A stretch of 64,000 nt of DNA from Pseudomonas uvaldensis (GTDB taxonomy: Bacteria; Pseudomonadota; Gammaproteobacteria; Pseudomonadales; Pseudomonadaceae), in contig NZ_JAIWKS010000014.1 of the NCBI RefSeq assembly GCF_021271205.1, positions 52,806 to 116,805 on the forward strand, written 5' to 3'. The notes under the pieces are model-generated. The model was not told the DNA's origin and did not search any database. It saw nothing but the letters and a program-made list of their open reading frames with translations. This document shows, piece by piece, positions 1 through 9,900 of this stretch (within the stretch, counting starts at the first letter, position 1; every line of letters begins with the position of its first letter). The translations under genes were made by a program, and so were the position numbers.

Positions 1-509
1 CCGCCGAATCCCTGGCCAAGCTCAAGCCTGCCTTCAAGAAAGACGGCAGCGTGACCGCCGGTAATGCGTCCTCGCTCAATGATGGCGCAGCGGCCGTCGT
101 GCTGATGAGTGCGGAAAAAGCCAAGGTGTTGGGCCTGCCAGTACTGGCGAAAATCAGCGCCTACGCCAACGCCGGCGTCGACCCGGCCATCATGGGCATC
201 GGGCCGGTCTCGGCCACTCGCCGCTGCCTGGACAAGGCCGGTTGGTCGCTGGAGCAACTGGACCTGATCGAAGCCAACGAAGCCTTCGCCGCCCAGTCAT
301 TGGCGGTGGCAAAGGAACTGAAGTGGGACATGGACAAGGTCAACGTCAATGGCGGCGCCATTGCCCTGGGCCATCCGATTGGTGCGTCCGGTTGCCGGGT
401 GCTGGTGTCATTGCTGCATGAGATGATCAAGCGCGACGCCAAGAAGGGCCTCGCGACACTGTGCATCGGCGGTGGACAAGGCGTGGCCCTGGCACTGGAA
501 CGGGCCTGA
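1..509 (+). CDS. Acetyl-CoA acetyltransferase (thiolase), 3' part only
   Basis: The reading frame is open from the first bases of the window, so the gene starts upstream. The visible ~168 residues are the C-terminal half of a biosynthetic/degradative thiolase, which condenses or cleaves acetyl-CoA/acetoacetyl-CoA in the cytoplasm. The two C-terminal catalytic blocks are present: GHPIGASG with the active-site His (about position 372) and CIGGGQG with the second catalytic Cys (about position 462); the NEAFA block is also seen. The nucleophilic Cys of the N-terminal half lies outside the window. The gene is followed by a strong terminator, so it is the last gene of its transcript. AtoB/PhaA-type is the likely subfamily, but the N-terminal half is needed to decide. 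Confidence 0.93.
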   Translation, partial: AESLAKLKPAFKKDGSVTAGNASSLNDGAAAVVLMSAEKAKVLGLPVLAKISAYANAGVDPAIMGIGPVSATRRCLDKAGWSLEQLDLIEANEAFAAQSLAVAKELKWDMDKVNVNGGAIALGHPIGASGCRVLVSLLHEMIKRDAKKGLATLCIGGGQGVALALERA

Positions 510-573
510 CAGAAGCGGGTTCAACGGTGGCCGTGCGGCCCCACGAATAGCCGCACGGTCATCGGCAACAGCG

Positions 574-605
574 CCGGCGCAACTTGGGTTGCGCCGGTTT
601 TTTTT
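574..605 (+). terminator. Rho-independent terminator after the thiolase gene
   Basis: A perfect 10-bp GC-rich stem (CCGGCGCAAC at 574-583 with GTTGCGCCGG at 588-597) with a TTGG loop is followed by eight T residues. It lies 65 bp after the thiolase stop codon. Confidence 0.93.
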
Positions 606-633
606 GCCTGTTGTTTTATCCGAGAACTTGCCC

Positions 634-724
634 TGTGGGAGCGGGCTTGCCCGCGAAAGGGCCATTACATTCAGTATCGATGCAAGCTGACCCACCGCTT
701 TCGCGAGCAAGCCCGCTCCCACAG
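634..724. repeat. REPIN (inverted REP pair)
   Basis: Left arm TGTGGGAGCGGGCTTGCCCG and right arm CGAGCAAGCCCGCTCCCACA are inverted about 50 bp apart. The spacer (ACATTCAGTATCGATGCA...CACCGCTTT) resembles the spacers of the copies near 37.5 and 37.65 kb. It sits between the convergent thiolase and GntR genes. Confidence 0.9.
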
Positions 725-730
725 AGGATC

Positions 731-1444
731 TCAGGACCTGGCACCAAACCGGTCGCGGCTGTTGGTCAGGTGCAACCACATCGCGGCGCGGGCCGCGTCG
801 GGGTCCTGCCGTTTGATGGCGTTGAAAATCGCTTCGTGTTCCAGGTTGGCCAACTGCGCCAGTTTCCCCAGGTCCGCCTGGCCGCGCTCTGCCATGTTCA
901 CCCGGGTCCTCGGAATCATTGCACTGCCCAAGTGCTGCATGATTTCGACAAAACAGGTGTTGTCCGTCGCCTCGGCAATAAGCAGGTGAAAGCGCCGGTC
1001 GGCTTCCACGCAACTGTCGTTGTTGCTGAGCAGCCGTTGGTAGTCATCCAGCGCCTGGCGCATTTGCTGCAACTGGCGCTCACTGCGGCGCTGGGCCGCC
1101 AGGGCCGCCGCCTGGGTTTCCAGGCCCAGCCGCAGTTCCAGAATCCCCCGCACGCCAGCCGCCGTGTCGACATTGAGACGCAGCCCCGGCTCGCCGGTTT
1201 GCTCCAGCACGAAGGTACCGATGCCATGCCGGGTTTCCACCAGCCCTGAAGCCTGCAGTTTGGAAATGGCCTCGCGCACCACCGTGCGGCTGACGCCATG
1301 CTCCTGCACGATGGCGCCTTCCGATGGCAGCTTCTGCCCCGGTTTCAACTGACCCAGCAAGATGCTCTGGCTGAGCTTTGCCACCAGCTCATGGGCCAGG
1401 TTATGGGTACGTTTGCGCAGGGGCGCGTCGGTGTCTTGCGGCAT
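731..1444 (-). CDS. FCD-domain GntR-family regulator, probably of glucarate catabolism
   Basis: A 237-residue FadR-type regulator. The N-terminal winged helix-turn-helix covers about residues 15-85 (LPSEGAIVQEHGVSRTVVRE is the recognition region). The all-helical FCD effector domain follows (about 95-230), with its metal/ligand-binding Asp/His positions visible in DRRFHLLIAEA and in the late HLTNSR segment. FCD proteins usually bind sugar acids or other organic acids and repress neighbours. It is divergent from gudP-gudD across a 341-bp gap, so a role as the glucarate/galactarate-responsive regulator is a sound inference but not proven. The start ATG at 1444 gives the full-length family match. 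Confidence 0.9.
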   Translation of the reverse strand: MPQDTDAPLRKRTHNLAHELVAKLSQSILLGQLKPGQKLPSEGAIVQEHGVSRTVVREAISKLQASGLVETRHGIGTFVLEQTGEPGLRLNVDTAAGVRGILELRLGLETQAAALAAQRRSERQLQQMRQALDDYQRLLSNNDSCVEADRRFHLLIAEATDNTCFVEIMQHLGSAMIPRTRVNMAERGQADLGKLAQLANLEHEAIFNAIKRQDPDAARAAMWLHLTNSRDRFGARS

Positions 1445-1521
1445 CGCCAGAATTTCCTCGGATACAGACCTGAGATCCTATCACCAGCGCCCACTGGAGT
1501 ATGCATGCTTGACGCGCCAAC

Positions 1522-1532
1522 TTGTATGACAA
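1522..1532. promoter_or_regulatory. Candidate GntR/FCD operator, regulator-proximal
   Basis: TTGT-ATG-ACAA is a perfect 4+4 inverted repeat of the kind FCD-type GntR proteins bind. It lies 78 bp upstream of the regulator start. The same TTGTATGA half recurs at 1712-1719 near gudP. Confidence 0.5.
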
Positions 1533-1711
1533 CACTCATCACTGCGCGTTTTTTGCGGCCTTATTGACATCGTGCATAGCAGTCAGCATCTCCTTCGGCG
1601 CCCCACTATAAATTAAAAATTCGCCAAAAAACCCAGCAAACAAAGGTATAAGAACTTCAACCATCCGATCCAATCGTGATCAAAAAGCCCTTGTCATCGA
1701 AAAAAATCAGG

Positions 1712-1722
1712 TTGTATGATGT
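1712..1722. promoter_or_regulatory. Candidate GntR/FCD operator, gudP-proximal
   Basis: TTGTATGATGT shares the first eight bases with the perfect site at 1522-1532 and lies 64 bp before the gudP start. The rest of the 1445-1785 intergenic region is AT-rich (for example the AAAAATTCGCC stretch near 1615) and must hold both divergent promoters; I cannot pick -35/-10 boxes with confidence. Confidence 0.4.
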
Positions 1723-1785
1723 CTATCAACATCGACACGCATTGTGCGATGCCCCGCATAAAAATAAAGAGTGGGAGAAATACCA

Positions 1786-3132
1786 GTGAACACATCCAGC
1801 CTCCAGGCAAATGCTGGCGCGGATCCGGTGCTGCTGTCGGCCATCGCCAAGGTCAAGCGCCACATCCTGCCGCTGTTCGTCATCATGTTTATCGTCAACT
1901 ACATCGACCGAGTGAACATCGGCTTCGTGCGCACGCACATGGAGCACGACCTGGGGATCGGTGCCGCGGCCTACGGCTTTGGCGCCGGCCTGTTCTTCAT
2001 CGGCTATGCGCTGTTCGAAGTCCCGTCCAACATCCTCCTGCAACGAATCGGCGCCCGTATCTGGCTGACTCGCATCATGCTCACCTGGGGCCTGGTCGCG
2101 GCAGCCATGGCCTTCATCCAGAACGAAACCCACTTCTACATCCTGCGCTTTCTGCTGGGCGTGGCCGAGGCCGGTTTCTTCCCTGGCGTGATCTATTACT
2201 TCACCCGCTGGTTACCCGGCGCTGAGCGCGGCAAGGCCATCGCCATTTTCCTCAGCGGCTCGGCCATCGCCTCGCTGATCTCCGGCCCGTTGTCCGGGTT
2301 GCTGTTGCAGATCAACGGCCTGGGCATGCACGGCTGGCAGTGGATGTATTTCATCGAAGGGATGTTCTCGGTGTGCCTGTGCGCCTTCGTCTGGTTCTGG
2401 CTGGACTCCAAGCCTCACGATGCCAAATGGCTCAACCGCGATGAGCAGGACGCCCTAGTCAAGGCCATCGACGATGAACAACGGGCACGCGAAGCGGCCA
2501 CGCCGATCAAACTGTCCATCGGCCAGTTGCTCAAGGATCGTCAGATCATCCTGTTCTGCCTGATCTACTTCTTCATTCAATTGACGATCTATGCCGCCAC
2601 GTTCTGGCTGCCGAGCATCATCAAGAAGATGGGCGAACTCAGCGACCTCCAGGTCGGGATGTTCAACTCCATCCCCTGGCTGCTGTCCATCGTTGGCATG
2701 TACGCCTTCGCTTCGATGTCCGCCAAATGGAAATTCCAACAGGCCTGGGTGGCCACTGCCCTGCTGATCGCAGCGACCGGGATGTTCTTGTCCACTACGG
2801 GCGGGCCGATCTTCGCGTTCGTCGCCATCTGCTTCGCGGCACTCGGATTCAAGTCGGCCTCGTCGCTGTTCTGGCCGATTCCCCAGGCTTACCTGGACGC
2901 ACGGATCGCTGCCGGTGTGATTGCACTGATCAACTCCGTGGGCAACCTCGGTGGGTTCGTCGCACCGACCACATTCGGCCTGCTGGAGCAGCACACCGGT
3001 TCGATCCAGGGCGGCCTCTACGGCCTGGCAGCAACTTCGATCATCGCCGCGATCATCGTCTTCGCAGCACGCAATACACCCAAGCCCAAATCCGCAACGA
3101 CGCCGACCGACACTGCGGCCAGCCACGTCTGA
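1786..3132 (+). CDS. gudP: MFS transporter, glucarate/galactarate (ACS family, GudP-like)
   Basis: A roughly 448-residue inner-membrane major facilitator of the anion:cation symporter family. Twelve hydrophobic segments are readable, starting with ILPLFVIMFIVNYIDRVNIG, whose NYIDRVNIG is the family signature after TM1. The central loop (about residues 205-245) is charged. The GTG at 1786 is chosen because a GGGAGA ribosome binding site lies 7 bp upstream; the in-frame GTG at 1771 overlaps that site. It is followed 28 bp later by glucarate dehydratase, which makes glucarate/galactarate the likely substrate. Related family members carry hexuronates, galactonate or tartrate, so the substrate call rests on the neighbour. 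Confidence 0.9.
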   Translation: MNTSSLQANAGADPVLLSAIAKVKRHILPLFVIMFIVNYIDRVNIGFVRTHMEHDLGIGAAAYGFGAGLFFIGYALFEVPSNILLQRIGARIWLTRIMLTWGLVAAAMAFIQNETHFYILRFLLGVAEAGFFPGVIYYFTRWLPGAERGKAIAIFLSGSAIASLISGPLSGLLLQINGLGMHGWQWMYFIEGMFSVCLCAFVWFWLDSKPHDAKWLNRDEQDALVKAIDDEQRAREAATPIKLSIGQLLKDRQIILFCLIYFFIQLTIYAATFWLPSIIKKMGELSDLQVGMFNSIPWLLSIVGMYAFASMSAKWKFQQAWVATALLIAATGMFLSTTGGPIFAFVAICFAALGFKSASSLFWPIPQAYLDARIAAGVIALINSVGNLGGFVAPTTFGLLEQHTGSIQGGLYGLAATSIIAAIIVFAARNTPKPKSATTPTDTAASHV

Positions 3133-3160
3133 CATTAGATTCGTTCAAGGATAAGTACAC

Positions 3161-4504
3161 ATGAGTCCACAAGAAGCCAGCAAAGCCCCGATCATCACCA
3201 GCATGCAAGTCGTGCCCGTGGCCGGCCATGACGGTATGCTGCTGAACCTCAGCGGCGCCCATGGCCCGTTCTTCACCCGCAATATCGTGATTCTCAAGGA
3301 CAACGCCGGTCGCACCGGCGTGGGCGAGGTGCCCGGTGGCGAACGCATTCGCCAGACGCTGGAAGACGCTCGTGCGCTGGTGGTCGGCAATCCCATCGGT
3401 ACGTACCAGAAGATTCTCAACAGCGTTCGCCAGGCGTTCGCCGACCGCGATGCGGGTGGCCGTGGTTTGCAGACATTCGACTTGCGCATCACCATCCATG
3501 CCGTCACCGGCCTGGAAGCAGCGCTGCTGGACCTGCTGGGCCAGCACCTGGACGTACCGGTCGCGGCCTTGCTTGGCCAGGGCCAGCAACGCGACGAAGT
3601 GAAGATGCTCGGCTATCTGTTCTATGTGGGCGATCGTCAACAGACCGACCTGCCTTACCGCAGTGAGCCGGACGCCGACAATGACTGGTTCCGGGTCCGT
3701 CACGAAAAAGCCTTGGATGCCGACGCCGTGGTGCGCCTGGCCGAAGCGGCGCATGCGCGTTATGGCTTTCAGGATTTCAAGCTCAAGGGCGGCGTGCTCA
3801 AGGGGGATGAAGAGATCGAGGCCGTCACTGCCCTGGCCGAACGCTTTCCCCAGGCCCGTATCACGCTGGACCCGAATGGTGCGTGGTCGCTCAAGGAAGC
3901 GATCCGCTTGTGCCGTGACCAGCACAAAGTCCTCGCCTATGCGGAAGACCCTTGCGGCGCCGAGAACGGCTATTCGGGCCGTGAAGTCATGGCCGAGTTC
4001 CGCCGCGCCACCGGGCTGAAAACCGCCACCAACATGATCGCCACCGACTGGCGCGAGATGGGCCATGCGGTCACCTTGCAGTCGGTGGACATTCCCCTGG
4101 CCGACCCACACTTCTGGACCATGCAGGGCTCCGTTCGCGTCGCGCAGATGTGCAATGAATGGGGCCTGACCTGGGGCTCTCACTCCAATAACCACTTCGA
4201 TATCTCCCTGGCAATGTTCACCCACGTGGCCGCCGCCGCGCCGGGCGACATCACCGCCATCGACACCCACTGGATCTGGCAGGACGGCCAGCGCCTGACC
4301 AAGGCGCCTTTGCAGATCCAGGGGGGTTGCGTGCAAGTGCCGAAAAAATCGGGATTAGGGATCGAGCTGGACACGGATCAACTGGCCAAGGCTCATGAGT
4401 TGTACAAAGGCATGGGCCTGGGGGCACGGGACGATTCGGTGGCGATGCAGTACCTGATTCCAGGCTGGACGTTCAATAACAAACAGCCGTGCCTGGTGCG
4501 CTGA
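3161..4504 (+). CDS. gudD: Glucarate dehydratase
   Basis: A 447-residue enolase-superfamily enzyme that dehydrates D-glucarate (and usually L-idarate) to 5-keto-4-deoxy-D-glucarate. The catalytic K-x-K is K207-L-K209 in FKLKGG. The metal-binding Asp is in LDPNGAW. The second catalytic base His is H341 in SHSNNHFD. The spacing matches K205/K207/H339 of the E. coli enzyme with a constant offset of two. An AAGGAT ribosome binding site precedes the ATG. It forms an operon with gudP. No kdgD-type dehydratase or semialdehyde dehydrogenase for the next steps is in the window, so the pathway must be completed elsewhere. Confidence 0.96.
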   Translation: MSPQEASKAPIITSMQVVPVAGHDGMLLNLSGAHGPFFTRNIVILKDNAGRTGVGEVPGGERIRQTLEDARALVVGNPIGTYQKILNSVRQAFADRDAGGRGLQTFDLRITIHAVTGLEAALLDLLGQHLDVPVAALLGQGQQRDEVKMLGYLFYVGDRQQTDLPYRSEPDADNDWFRVRHEKALDADAVVRLAEAAHARYGFQDFKLKGGVLKGDEEIEAVTALAERFPQARITLDPNGAWSLKEAIRLCRDQHKVLAYAEDPCGAENGYSGREVMAEFRRATGLKTATNMIATDWREMGHAVTLQSVDIPLADPHFWTMQGSVRVAQMCNEWGLTWGSHSNNHFDISLAMFTHVAAAAPGDITAIDTHWIWQDGQRLTKAPLQIQGGCVQVPKKSGLGIELDTDQLAKAHELYKGMGLGARDDSVAMQYLIPGWTFNNKQPCLVR

Positions 4505-4532
4505 AAAGGCCCCCGACCTCCTGCGCAACCCC

Positions 4533-4622
4533 TGTGGGAGCGGGCTTGCTCGCGAAGGGGGCCTGCAGCCACTGTCAATGTCGACTGTCACACCGCTTTC
4601 GCGAGCAAGCCCGCTCCCACAT
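4533..4622. repeat. REPIN between gudD and glgB
   Basis: TGTGGGAGCGGGCTTGCTCG and its inverted partner ending GCCCGCTCCCACA are separated by about 45 bp. It lies between the convergent 3' ends of gudD and glgB; no separate T-tailed terminator is visible there. Confidence 0.9.
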
Positions 4623-4668
4623 CGGACCTGTGGTGATCCTGATTCAGGACCACCACAGCCATCGGCAA

Positions 4669-6903
4669 CTAACCCTCCGGCCGCAAGATCAACACCGCCA
4701 ACGGCGGCAGGTTCAGTTCCAGCGACAGCGCCTGGCCATGGCTGGGCACTTCCTCGGTGGAGGCTCCGCCACCGTTGCCATAGTTGGAACCGGCGTAAGT
4801 GTCGGCGTCGCTGTTGAGTAATTCCACCCAACGTCCGGCGAACGGTACGCCGACCCGGTAGCTCTCGCGCGGCACAGGCGTGAAGTTGGCGACCACCAAT
4901 ACCGGCCGTCCCTCCTTGCTCCAGCGCAGCCACGCATAGACGCTGTTCATCGCATCGTCGCCAATCAACCATTGGAAGCCTTGCGGCGCATCGTCCTGGT
5001 CATGCAGCGCCGGCTCCTCGCGGTAGAGGCGGTTCAAATCGCTGACCAGTTGCTGCACCCCACGGTGCTCGGCGTATTGCGTCAGGTACCAGTCCAATTG
5101 CTGGTCGTGGTTCCATTCGCGCCACTGGCCGAACTCGCAGCCCATGAACAGCAGTTTCTTGCCCGGATGGCCCCACATGAAACTGAGGTACGCCCGCAGG
5201 TTGGCAAATTTCTGCCAACGGTCGCCGGGCATCTTGTCGATCAACGAGCGTTTGCCGTGGACCACTTCGTCATGGGAGATCGGCAGGACGAACCGTTCCG
5301 ACCAGGCGTATACCAGGCCAAAACTCAGTTCGTTGTGATGGTGAGCGCGGTACACCGGGTCCTGCTGGATGTAATGCAGCGAGTCGTGCATCCAGCCCAT
5401 GTTCCACTTATACGCGAAGCCCAGGCCGCCCTGTTGCGTGCTCTGGCTGACGCCGGGCCAGGCGGTGGACTCTTCGGCGATGACCAGGGCACCGGGTGCC
5501 TCCAGCGCCACCACATCGTTGAGGTGCCGCAAGAAGTCGATGGCCTCCAGGTTCTCGCGTCCGCCGTGGCGGTTGGGCACCCACTCGCCGGCCTTGCGCG
5601 AATAATCGCGATACAGCATCGACGCCACGGCATCTACCCGCAGGCCGTCAACGTGGAAATGCTTCAGCCAGTGCAGCGCCGAAGCCAGCATGAAGCCATG
5701 GACTTCGGTACGCCCCAGGTTATAGATCAGGGTGTCCCAATCCTGGTGGAAGCCTTCCAGCGGGTTGCCATATTCGTATAGCGCGGTGCCGTCGAACTGG
5801 GCCAGGCCGTGGGTATCGGTGGGGAAATGCGCCGGCACCCAGTCGAGGATCACACCGATGCCGGCCTGGTGGCAGGCGTTGACGAATGCGGCAAAGTCAT
5901 CCGGCGAACCATAACGCGCCGTCGGGGCGAACTGCGACAACGGTTGATAACCCCACGAACCGCCAAACGGGTGCTCCATGATCGGCATCAACTCGACATG
6001 GGTGAAGCCCAGCTCCTTGACGTAGGGGATCAAACGCTCGGCCAGTTCATGCCAGTTGTATTGGCGAGACACCTCCCCTGCCTCGTCGATTTCGCATTGC
6101 CAGGACCCGGCGTGCAGTTCGTAGATCGACAACGGCGCGCCGGGTAGCTGGCGCTCGCGTCGATGCTGCATCCATTCATCGTCCTGCCACTCGATCTTCA
6201 ACGGCGTGGCCACTTTCGAAGCGGTATCGGGTGGCATCTGGCTGGCCAGCGCCACCGGATCCGCCTTGAGGGGCAGGATGCCGTGGGCGCCGAGAATTTC
6301 GTATTTGTAGGCTTCCCCGGCGCCCAGGCGGGGGATGAACAACTCCCAGACGCCCGACGGGTAACGGATGCGCATCGGATGGCGACGCCCGTCCCAGACG
6401 TTGAAATCCCCCACCACCGAGACCCGCCGCGCATTCGGCGCCCAGACGGCAAAGCGCACGCCTTCGATGCCATCGACGGTGGTCAATTGTGCACCGAGGC
6501 AGGAACTGAGGTCGCGATGATTGCCTTCGGCGAACAGGTAGAGGTCCATTTCCCCCAATAACGGCCCGAAGCTGTAAGGGTCCTCGGCCAATTGCTCGCC
6601 CCCGGCCCAGCGAGTGCGCAGCAGGTAGGCCTGGGCGCGGTCGAAATGCCCCACGAACAGACCCGGTGTTTCGGTCAATTGCAGTTCACCCAGTTCTTCA
6701 CCTCCGTCACGGGCGACGACCTGCACGCTCAGGGCACCGGGCAGGTACGCCCGGATAAACTGTCCGCCAGCACCATCGCTGTGAGGTCCCAAGATGGAAA
6801 ACGGGTCGTGGTGTTCGGCGCGCACCAACGCGTCGATGTCACGCAGGGACGGCAGCAATGACTCCTTGGCCTGCCCCTGTGGATCCTTGTTCGAGACACT
6901 CAT
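4669..6903 (-). CDS. glgB: 1,4-alpha-glucan branching enzyme
   Basis: A 744-residue GH13 branching enzyme that makes alpha-1,6 branches in cytoplasmic alpha-glucan. Order: N-terminal domain, CBM48 (about residues 120-210, FAVWAPNARRVSVVGDFN), GH13 barrel and C-terminal beta domain. The nucleophile Asp is about residue 424 (GLRVDAVASMLY) and the acid/base Glu about residue 477 (VIAEEST); their 53-residue spacing equals that of E. coli GlgB D405/E458. The ATG at 6903 is chosen because GGAGAG lies just upstream; the GTG at 6915 would overlap that site. The start is 12 bp from the treS stop, so it is the third gene of the glgE-treS-glgB operon. Confidence 0.97.
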   Translation of the reverse strand: MSVSNKDPQGQAKESLLPSLRDIDALVRAEHHDPFSILGPHSDGAGGQFIRAYLPGALSVQVVARDGGEELGELQLTETPGLFVGHFDRAQAYLLRTRWAGGEQLAEDPYSFGPLLGEMDLYLFAEGNHRDLSSCLGAQLTTVDGIEGVRFAVWAPNARRVSVVGDFNVWDGRRHPMRIRYPSGVWELFIPRLGAGEAYKYEILGAHGILPLKADPVALASQMPPDTASKVATPLKIEWQDDEWMQHRRERQLPGAPLSIYELHAGSWQCEIDEAGEVSRQYNWHELAERLIPYVKELGFTHVELMPIMEHPFGGSWGYQPLSQFAPTARYGSPDDFAAFVNACHQAGIGVILDWVPAHFPTDTHGLAQFDGTALYEYGNPLEGFHQDWDTLIYNLGRTEVHGFMLASALHWLKHFHVDGLRVDAVASMLYRDYSRKAGEWVPNRHGGRENLEAIDFLRHLNDVVALEAPGALVIAEESTAWPGVSQSTQQGGLGFAYKWNMGWMHDSLHYIQQDPVYRAHHHNELSFGLVYAWSERFVLPISHDEVVHGKRSLIDKMPGDRWQKFANLRAYLSFMWGHPGKKLLFMGCEFGQWREWNHDQQLDWYLTQYAEHRGVQQLVSDLNRLYREEPALHDQDDAPQGFQWLIGDDAMNSVYAWLRWSKEGRPVLVVANFTPVPRESYRVGVPFAGRWVELLNSDADTYAGSNYGNGGGASTEEVPSHGQALSLELNLPPLAVLILRPEG

Positions 6904-6914
6904 GATTCTCTCCA

Positions 6915-9900
6915 CTAATTCGGTCCGGCTAAGTCGGAAAAGGGTTTTAGCCCACTCAACAACCCGTACAGACCGTGCAACGGCACGGGCAGCCAGGCGG
7001 GGCGATTCTCGGCTTCATAGGCCACTTCATAGGCCGCCTTCTCCAGGCCGAACAACGCCAGCGCGGCGTCTTCGCCTTCAGCATCCTTCCACTCATGGGC
7101 AAGACTAGCTGCCGCCAGCCTATATGCCTGGACAAATGCCTGGCGGGCCTCTGTCAGATAACGATTGGCTACCCGTTGCCGGGCCGCGTCGGCATCGGCC
7201 GTGCTGTCGACGGTGTGCAAGTGAATCGCCATGGCTGCCGCATAGTCGAAAGAGCGCAGCACGCCGCTGACGTCCTTGTACGGGCTGTGCTTGCCCCGCC
7301 GCTCATGCAACGGCCGCGCCGGCTCGCCTTCGAAGTCGATCAGGTAAGCGTCGCCCTTGATGACCAGCACTTGCCCCAGATGCAAATCGCCATGGACGCG
7401 GATGCGCAAGCCACCGGCAGCCTTGCCGGCGAGTTCCTGTACATGGGCCAGAACGGTTTTCCTGTGTTCCAGCAAGCGTGCGACCATCGCCCGGTCCGTC
7501 GGGTTCAATTGGTCCTGGTGCTGTTTAAGCAGGCGCAGGGCATTTTCCACTTGGGCGGCCACGTCCTTACCGATGGCCTGGGCATCCTTGGCAGTGGTTT
7601 TCTGCGCAGCGAAATCCGGATTGTCGGTGGCCTGGGCCAGTACCTGGTGCATTTCCCCCAAGCGTTGACCGAGCATGCCGGCAAAATCCTTCAGTTCGCC
7701 CAGGGCGTTGTAATGCTGCTCCTGCTCGGAGACCGCATCGGCCAACTCATCGCGCAAGGCCCGCTCCAGGTTGTTCTGGGTCCATTCCCAGGCGTCACCC
7801 TGATTGCTCAGATAGCCCTGGGCAATCATCAGCAACGCATCCTCGCCCTGGGCGTCGCGGCGAATCACCGCCCCCAGCAGCGGCGAGATATTGCTGAAGC
7901 CCGCCGCCGTCAGGTACGCGCTCATCTCCAACTCTGGATGCACGCCGGACGCGACCTTGCGGATCAGCTTGAGGACGAGACTGCCGCCCACTACCACCGA
8001 GCTGTTGGACTGCTCGGCGGACAGGTAACGCACCTCCGGCACGTCCCCGAGGTTCAGCGCAGCCAGCCCTTCGGTGGGTTCGAAACGCAGCTCACCGTCC
8101 GTGCAGGGCAACACCGTACCGGCCTGCATGTTTTGCAGCACGGACCGTACGAAGGTTTCCAGGCTGAACGCATCGGTAATCAGCCCCACCTGGCGACCTC
8201 GACGAACCCGCGACAGCGCCAGTTGCTGCGGCAACGCCGCCCCCACCTGATCCTCGGCCAACAGGCCGAACGGCAATTGATAGCGCAGCGTCTGCCCTGC
8301 GCTGGTCACGTCGATTTCACTGAGCAGCACCGGATGCTGTGGCTCGCCAAAGCGCACGCCATAGACGATGTCGACTTTCTCGATAGCACTGTCCTTGCCG
8401 GCGAACCAACGCCGGTTTTGCAACCAGCTCGGCAGGATGGTTTGCTCCAACGTGGCGCGCGCCGGGGCTTCGAGCAATTCTTCCAGGCGTTTCTTCAGCA
8501 CCAGCGTGGTGAAATCCGGCAGGCTTTGGGCCGGTTCCACATGCCAGCTCGGCATCTGGTTCTCCGCCGCCAGGGCAAACCAGTAGAAACCGTACGGTGC
8601 CAGGGTCAGTAGGAAATTCAGCTGGCCAATAGGCGGGAACGCGTTGCCTCCCAGCATCTCCACCGGGACCATGCCCGCATAAGCGGATAAATCCAGCTCG
8701 GCGGCCTGAGCGCTACGGGACACGTTGGCCACGCACAGGATGATTTCGTGCTTGCCGTCGGGCCCGGTGTACTCGCGGGTATAGGCCAGAATCCGGCGAT
8801 TGCTCGGCGACAGCATCTTCAAGGTGCCACGACCGAACGCCTTGGATTGCTTGCGCACCGCCAGCATCCGCCGCGTCCAGTTGAGCAGCGAATGCGGGTC
8901 GCCGGACTGAGTCTCGACGTTGACCGACTGGTAGCCGTACAGCGGGTCCATGATCGGCGGCAGCACCAGGCTGGCCGGGTCGGCCCGGGAGAAGCCGCCG
9001 TTGCGGTCGATGGACCACTGCATCGGCGTGCGCACGCCATCGCGGTCGCCCAGGTAGATGTTGTCGCCCATGCCGATCTCGTCACCGTAATACAAGGTCG
9101 GCGTACCGGGCATCGACAACAGCAGGCTGTTGAGCAGCTCCACACGGCGACGGTCGCGCTCCATCAACGGCGCCAGGCGTCGACGAATCCCCAGGTTGAT
9201 CCGCGCCCGCCGGTCGGCGGCGTAGTAGTTCCACAGGTAGTCGCGCTCCTTGTCGGTGACCATCTCCAGGGTCAACTCATCGTGGTTGCGCAAGAAGATC
9301 GCCCATTGGCAGTTGGCGGGAATTTCCGGGGTCTGGCGCAGAATGTCGGTAATGGGGAAACGGTCCTCCTGGGCCAGCGCCATGTACATGCGCGGCATCA
9401 ACGGAAAGTGGAACGCCATGTGGCATTCGTCGCCGTTGAGGCCCTGGGCATCGACATCGCCAAAGTACAACTGGGTGTCTTCCGGCCATTGGTTGGCCTC
9501 GGCCAGCAGCATGCGGTCCGGGTAGTTGGCGTCGATCTCGGCGCGGATCAACTTGAGGACATCGTGGGTCTCGGGCAGGTTCTCGTTGTTGGTGCCGTCA
9601 CGCTCGATCAAATACGGGATCGCGTCCAGGCGCAGGCCGTCGATGCCCATGTCCAGCCAGTAACGCATTACCGACAACACGGCCTTGATGACCTGTGGGT
9701 TGTCGAAGTTGAGATCGGGCTGGTGGGAGTAGAAGCGGTGCCAGAAGTATTGGCCGGCCACCGGGTCCCAGGTCCAGTTGGATTTCTCGGTGTCGAGGAA
9801 AATGATCCGCGTGCCGTCGTATTTGTGATCGTCATCGGACCAGACGTAGAAATCCCGCGCCGCCGAGCCCCGCTTGGCCTTGCGGGCGCGCTGGAACCAC

